From: Syntrophaceae bacterium | GTDB taxonomy: Bacteria > Desulfobacterota > Syntrophia > Syntrophales > UBA2210 | Reading direction: 5' to 3' | DNA length: 7,558 bases | Assembly: GCA_030619435.1 (NCBI GenBank) | Contig: JAUXBI010000078.1 | Location: forward strand, 1-7,558 | Shown here: positions 5,881 to 7,558 of the stretch, piece after piece | Position numbering within the stretch: the first letter of the stretch is position 1 | How the letters are laid out: every line of letters begins with the position of its first letter | The notes under the pieces: model-generated | The model's database searches: none | The model's input: the letters and a program-made list of their open reading frames with translations, nothing else | Told to the model about the DNA's origin: nothing | Translations under genes and position numbers: made by a program

Positions 5881-7026
5881 CTAATTTTTCGCGTGCGTTG
5901 CTCTCCGATAGGTGCTTTGGATTTCTCGAGCTTTTGTGAAGCTTTCACAACAGTGCATCAGACTGACCCCCGTTGGAAACATCTTGAGAATCCTGCCCGT
6001 AAGCAGTTCCTCCTCCGTGGCTTCCATACGGATAATCGCCACCTTTTTCTTTTCAGCCAGGCGAAATAGCTTCTCCCTGTCGTTCATCAATCCCTGTCCC
6101 AAATCGATACAGAAGAGTTTTTTCACGTTGAGGTAGTTTTCAAACTGATGTTCAATAGCACCGCAGGAATGTATGCCTCCCCCGCCCAGAGCGGTCAGAA
6201 CAGCACTGTCATGAGGAGCGATAAATTCCCGGTACATTTTCGGGGAGACCATAATTGGGGAATCGTTACGTATAAGAATGTTCCCTTTCATAACCACCCC
6301 ATGTTGAAAGGAAATGCCGTCCCGATGATCCGTAGTATGGGGCAGCAGAGTTCGCGCCGCTTTTATTTGGATTTCCGCGGTCAGAGAGAGCCCCTCCTTC
6401 AGCAGGACAGGATCGGTATAAAAATCGGTAAAGGCTTCACTACCCCGTAGCAGTTCGTAGTTGTCAAAGGGTCCCTGCAGATCGGGTAGAACTCTTTTCA
6501 CCGACGCGTTCAGGTTGCGGTACGGGCCCAGGGTCTCGTCAAAGAACTGATAGGTTTCCACAACTCTGGGAATCCAGCCTCTACCTGAGACATCGCCCGT
6601 ATCGATGTCAAACATTTTCATCAGCTCAGACCGAGAAAGAAAGGGCCGAACCCAGGGGGGATTGTCACCAACCTGTTCAACGAGACCTCCGAGGATACCG
6701 GAAACGAGTCCGATGCCGTAGTTGGGACGAATGGTGACCGGAAGATCACACCCCAGATCGACGTTCAAGGCAATGCTTTTATCAAAAGCGTAGACCAGTT
6801 CGTTGTAAAGATGCTTTTCGAAATCGTTGAAGATGGCACCATGGGGAAATGGCTTGAACTGCGGGTTATCCGGAAAGGGAAAATTTAAAACCAAGGGTAG
6901 GCGGGGTACAATTTCCCAGTCCAGTGCTTTACGGTGAAGCTCGTTTATTTCCTCCAGTCTTTCCGGACGAAGATTCTCCTCCAGATAGTCGAGAAGCTGC
7001 CTCAATTTGTCCTGTTTCAAACCCAT
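5881..7026 (-). CDS. URO-D superfamily protein 2
   Basis: 381-aa cytoplasmic protein of the uroporphyrinogen-decarboxylase superfamily, only distantly like URO-D protein 1. Recognisable blocks are DLQGPFDNYELLRG at 182-195 (the QGP strand), TDFYTDPVLLKEGL at 200-213, NDSPIMVSPKMYREFIAPHD at 254-273, GGGGIHSCGAIEHQ at 281-294 and a C-terminal S-L-M-H-C-C-E-S-F-TKAREI. H286 and C288 form the H-x-C-G zinc-type motif of the methyltransferase branch. C359/C360 could supply a third thiol, although their spacing is not proven to fit. The HemE RQAGRY signature is absent. The N-terminal 40 residues are a charged helix followed by a P-R-L-P strand, as in long URO-D paralogues of anaerobes. ATG at 7026 is preferred. 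An in-frame TTG at 7071 would add 15 residues but lacks a ribosome site and overlaps a hairpin. The gene sits 85 bases after the binding-protein gene and 66 before the toroid gene. Confidence 0.87.
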   Translation of the reverse strand: MGLKQDKLRQLLDYLEENLRPERLEEINELHRKALDWEIVPRLPLVLNFPFPDNPQFKPFPHGAIFNDFEKHLYNELVYAFDKSIALNVDLGCDLPVTIRPNYGIGLVSGILGGLVEQVGDNPPWVRPFLSRSELMKMFDIDTGDVSGRGWIPRVVETYQFFDETLGPYRNLNASVKRVLPDLQGPFDNYELLRGSEAFTDFYTDPVLLKEGLSLTAEIQIKAARTLLPHTTDHRDGISFQHGVVMKGNILIRNDSPIMVSPKMYREFIAPHDSAVLTALGGGGIHSCGAIEHQFENYLNVKKLFCIDLGQGLMNDREKLFRLAEKKKVAIIRMEATEEELLTGRILKMFPTGVSLMHCCESFTKAREIQSTYRRATHAKN

Positions 7027-7069
7027 ACCCGTCTTCCCGGCTTTTTTGAGATCTTTTGTAAAATGTAGC

Positions 7070-7103
7070 AACCGGTCGGTCAGTATTTTCCGGCCAACCG
7101 GCT
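7070..7103 (-). other. Intergenic hairpin between binding-protein and URO-D 2 genes
   Basis: On the minus strand AGCCGGTTGG (7103-7094) can pair with CCGACCGGTT (7079-7070) across a 14-base loop, giving a ten-pair stem with two G-U pairs. No U-run follows, so it is not a standard intrinsic terminator. It could stabilise the 3' end of the binding-protein message or tune expression between the first gene and the downstream enzymes. It lies upstream of the preferred ATG of URO-D protein 2. Confidence 0.35.
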
Positions 7104-7111
7104 ATTCTCAA

Positions 7112-7558
7112 TTAGGGTAGAAAATCATTAGTAAAGAAATCTGCCGCGTTCATCTCACCTTCCAGTTCGCGGTATTTCTTCATGATATCAACTGTCATCA
7201 TCCAGTCGCCGAGGCAGTTGAACAGGATGTCCTCGCCCTGACAGTTGGGTGACTCCATACGGCTGTAATAGGCGTTACCCTGTTTTGTAGCGACTTCCAC
7301 CTTGAGCTCTTTCTTGATTTCTACAAGAAGCTGCATTGCTTTTTCGTAATTGGCATCGAGTGCTTCATGGCTCTTTTTAGTGGCGCGCAAAAAACGCCGG
7401 ATCAAATCTGGATTGTCTTTGATCATATCCTCATGAACAAAGATACCCAAATTGAGAATATTCACCCCATAATCGGCAAATTTCAGGTCTACCACCTCAA
7501 AGCCCTGATCCTCCATAATAGCGGCCTGATCACCGGCCGATCCGAGCAGTGCATCGGC
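7112..7558 (-). CDS. ABC transporter substrate-binding protein, NMT1/THI5-SsuA/TauA-like (5' part outside window)
   Basis: The frame is open from the right edge, so the visible 149 codons are the C-terminal part of a protein whose start lies beyond 7558. The sequence begins ADALLGSAGDQAAIMEDQGF, continues DLKFADYGVNILNLGIFVHED and then reads NPDLIRRFLRATKKSHE. This D-x-G order, with a new-strand 'I-x-V-x-E-D' and the 'NPD-L-I-R-R-F-L-R-A' helix, is characteristic of the C-terminal lobe of periplasmic or lipoprotein binding proteins for sulfonates, nitrate, pyrimidines and aromatic acids. The end has a helical tail with MKKYRELEG and a final FTNDFLP. Such proteins deliver a small ligand to a membrane permease and ATPase, whose genes would be expected just beyond the right edge. 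The signal peptide cannot be seen. An ATG at 7516 falls mid-domain and is not the true start. Ligand unknown. Confidence 0.88.
   Translation of the reverse strand, partial: ADALLGSAGDQAAIMEDQGFEVVDLKFADYGVNILNLGIFVHEDMIKDNPDLIRRFLRATKKSHEALDANYEKAMQLLVEIKKELKVEVATKQGNAYYSRMESPNCQGEDILFNCLGDWMMTVDIMKKYRELEGEMNAADFFTNDFLP

Noticed and set aside
7027..7071. N-terminal extension of URO-D protein 2 from TTG at 7071
   Set aside because: No ribosome site precedes this TTG and it falls on the hairpin stem; the ATG at 7026 gives a family-like N-terminus, though its own ribosome site is weak.
7112..7558. Specific assignment as thiamine-pyrimidine, taurine or nitrate binding protein
   Set aside because: Only the C-terminal part is visible and ligand residues of this fold lie largely in the missing half; the permease and ATPase genes are outside the window.
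1..7558. CRISPR arrays, tRNA or rRNA genes, transposases or terminal inverted repeats
   Set aside because: No regularly spaced repeats, cloverleaf-like sequences, rRNA segments or transposase motifs were seen on either strand.

Overview
The window is about 7.6 kb of bacterial DNA, roughly half G+C by eye, with AT-rich intergenic DNA and ordinary Shine-Dalgarno sites. It reads as an accessory metabolic locus: a fumarate-reductase-like flavoprotein, two divergent URO-D-superfamily enzymes, a VOC enzyme, an aldo/keto reductase, an alpha/alpha-toroid protein and the C-terminal part of an ABC-type substrate-binding protein. Multiple URO-D paralogues beside flavoproteins and a NMT1/THI5-like uptake protein suggest an anaerobe, for example a spirochaete, Lentisphaerae/Planctomycetes relative, clostridium or deltaproteobacterium. 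No marker gene is present, so the taxon is only a guess.

Layout, left to right. Positions 3-200 (+) hold the tail of an open frame with a clear VCBS/FG-GAP repeat, cut by the left edge and running into the 3' end of the next gene. Positions 97-1752 (-) encode the flavoprotein. Positions 1753-1903 are an AT-rich divergent intergenic region with a 12-bp tandem repeat, a 12-bp palindrome and a good sigma70-like promoter. Positions 1904-3335 (+) hold URO-D protein 1 and a VOC protein. Immediately downstream, positions 3350 to about 3830 (+) hold the decayed remains of a dihydroorotate-dehydrogenase-like gene, with an in-frame stop, frameshifts, an internal deletion and a missing 3' part. Positions 7558-3824 (-) form a second unit transcribed leftwards: substrate-binding protein, URO-D protein 2, alpha/alpha-toroid protein and aldo/keto reductase. 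The last two genes overlap by 4 bp.

How the genes may work together (inference): the minus-strand unit looks like an uptake-plus-catabolism operon, in which a small ligand is captured outside the cell and processed by a URO-D-fold enzyme, a toroid-fold protein and an NADPH-type reductase. The plus-strand unit pairs a second URO-D enzyme with a VOC metalloenzyme and once had a flavin-dependent dehydrogenase. The intact flavoprotein faces it across a shared control region. Neither URO-D protein is the haem enzyme HemE. Both carry the H-x-C-G signature of the MtaA/MtbA/CmuA-like methyltransferase side of the superfamily, but no corrinoid protein lies in the window. The substrate cannot be read from the sequence.
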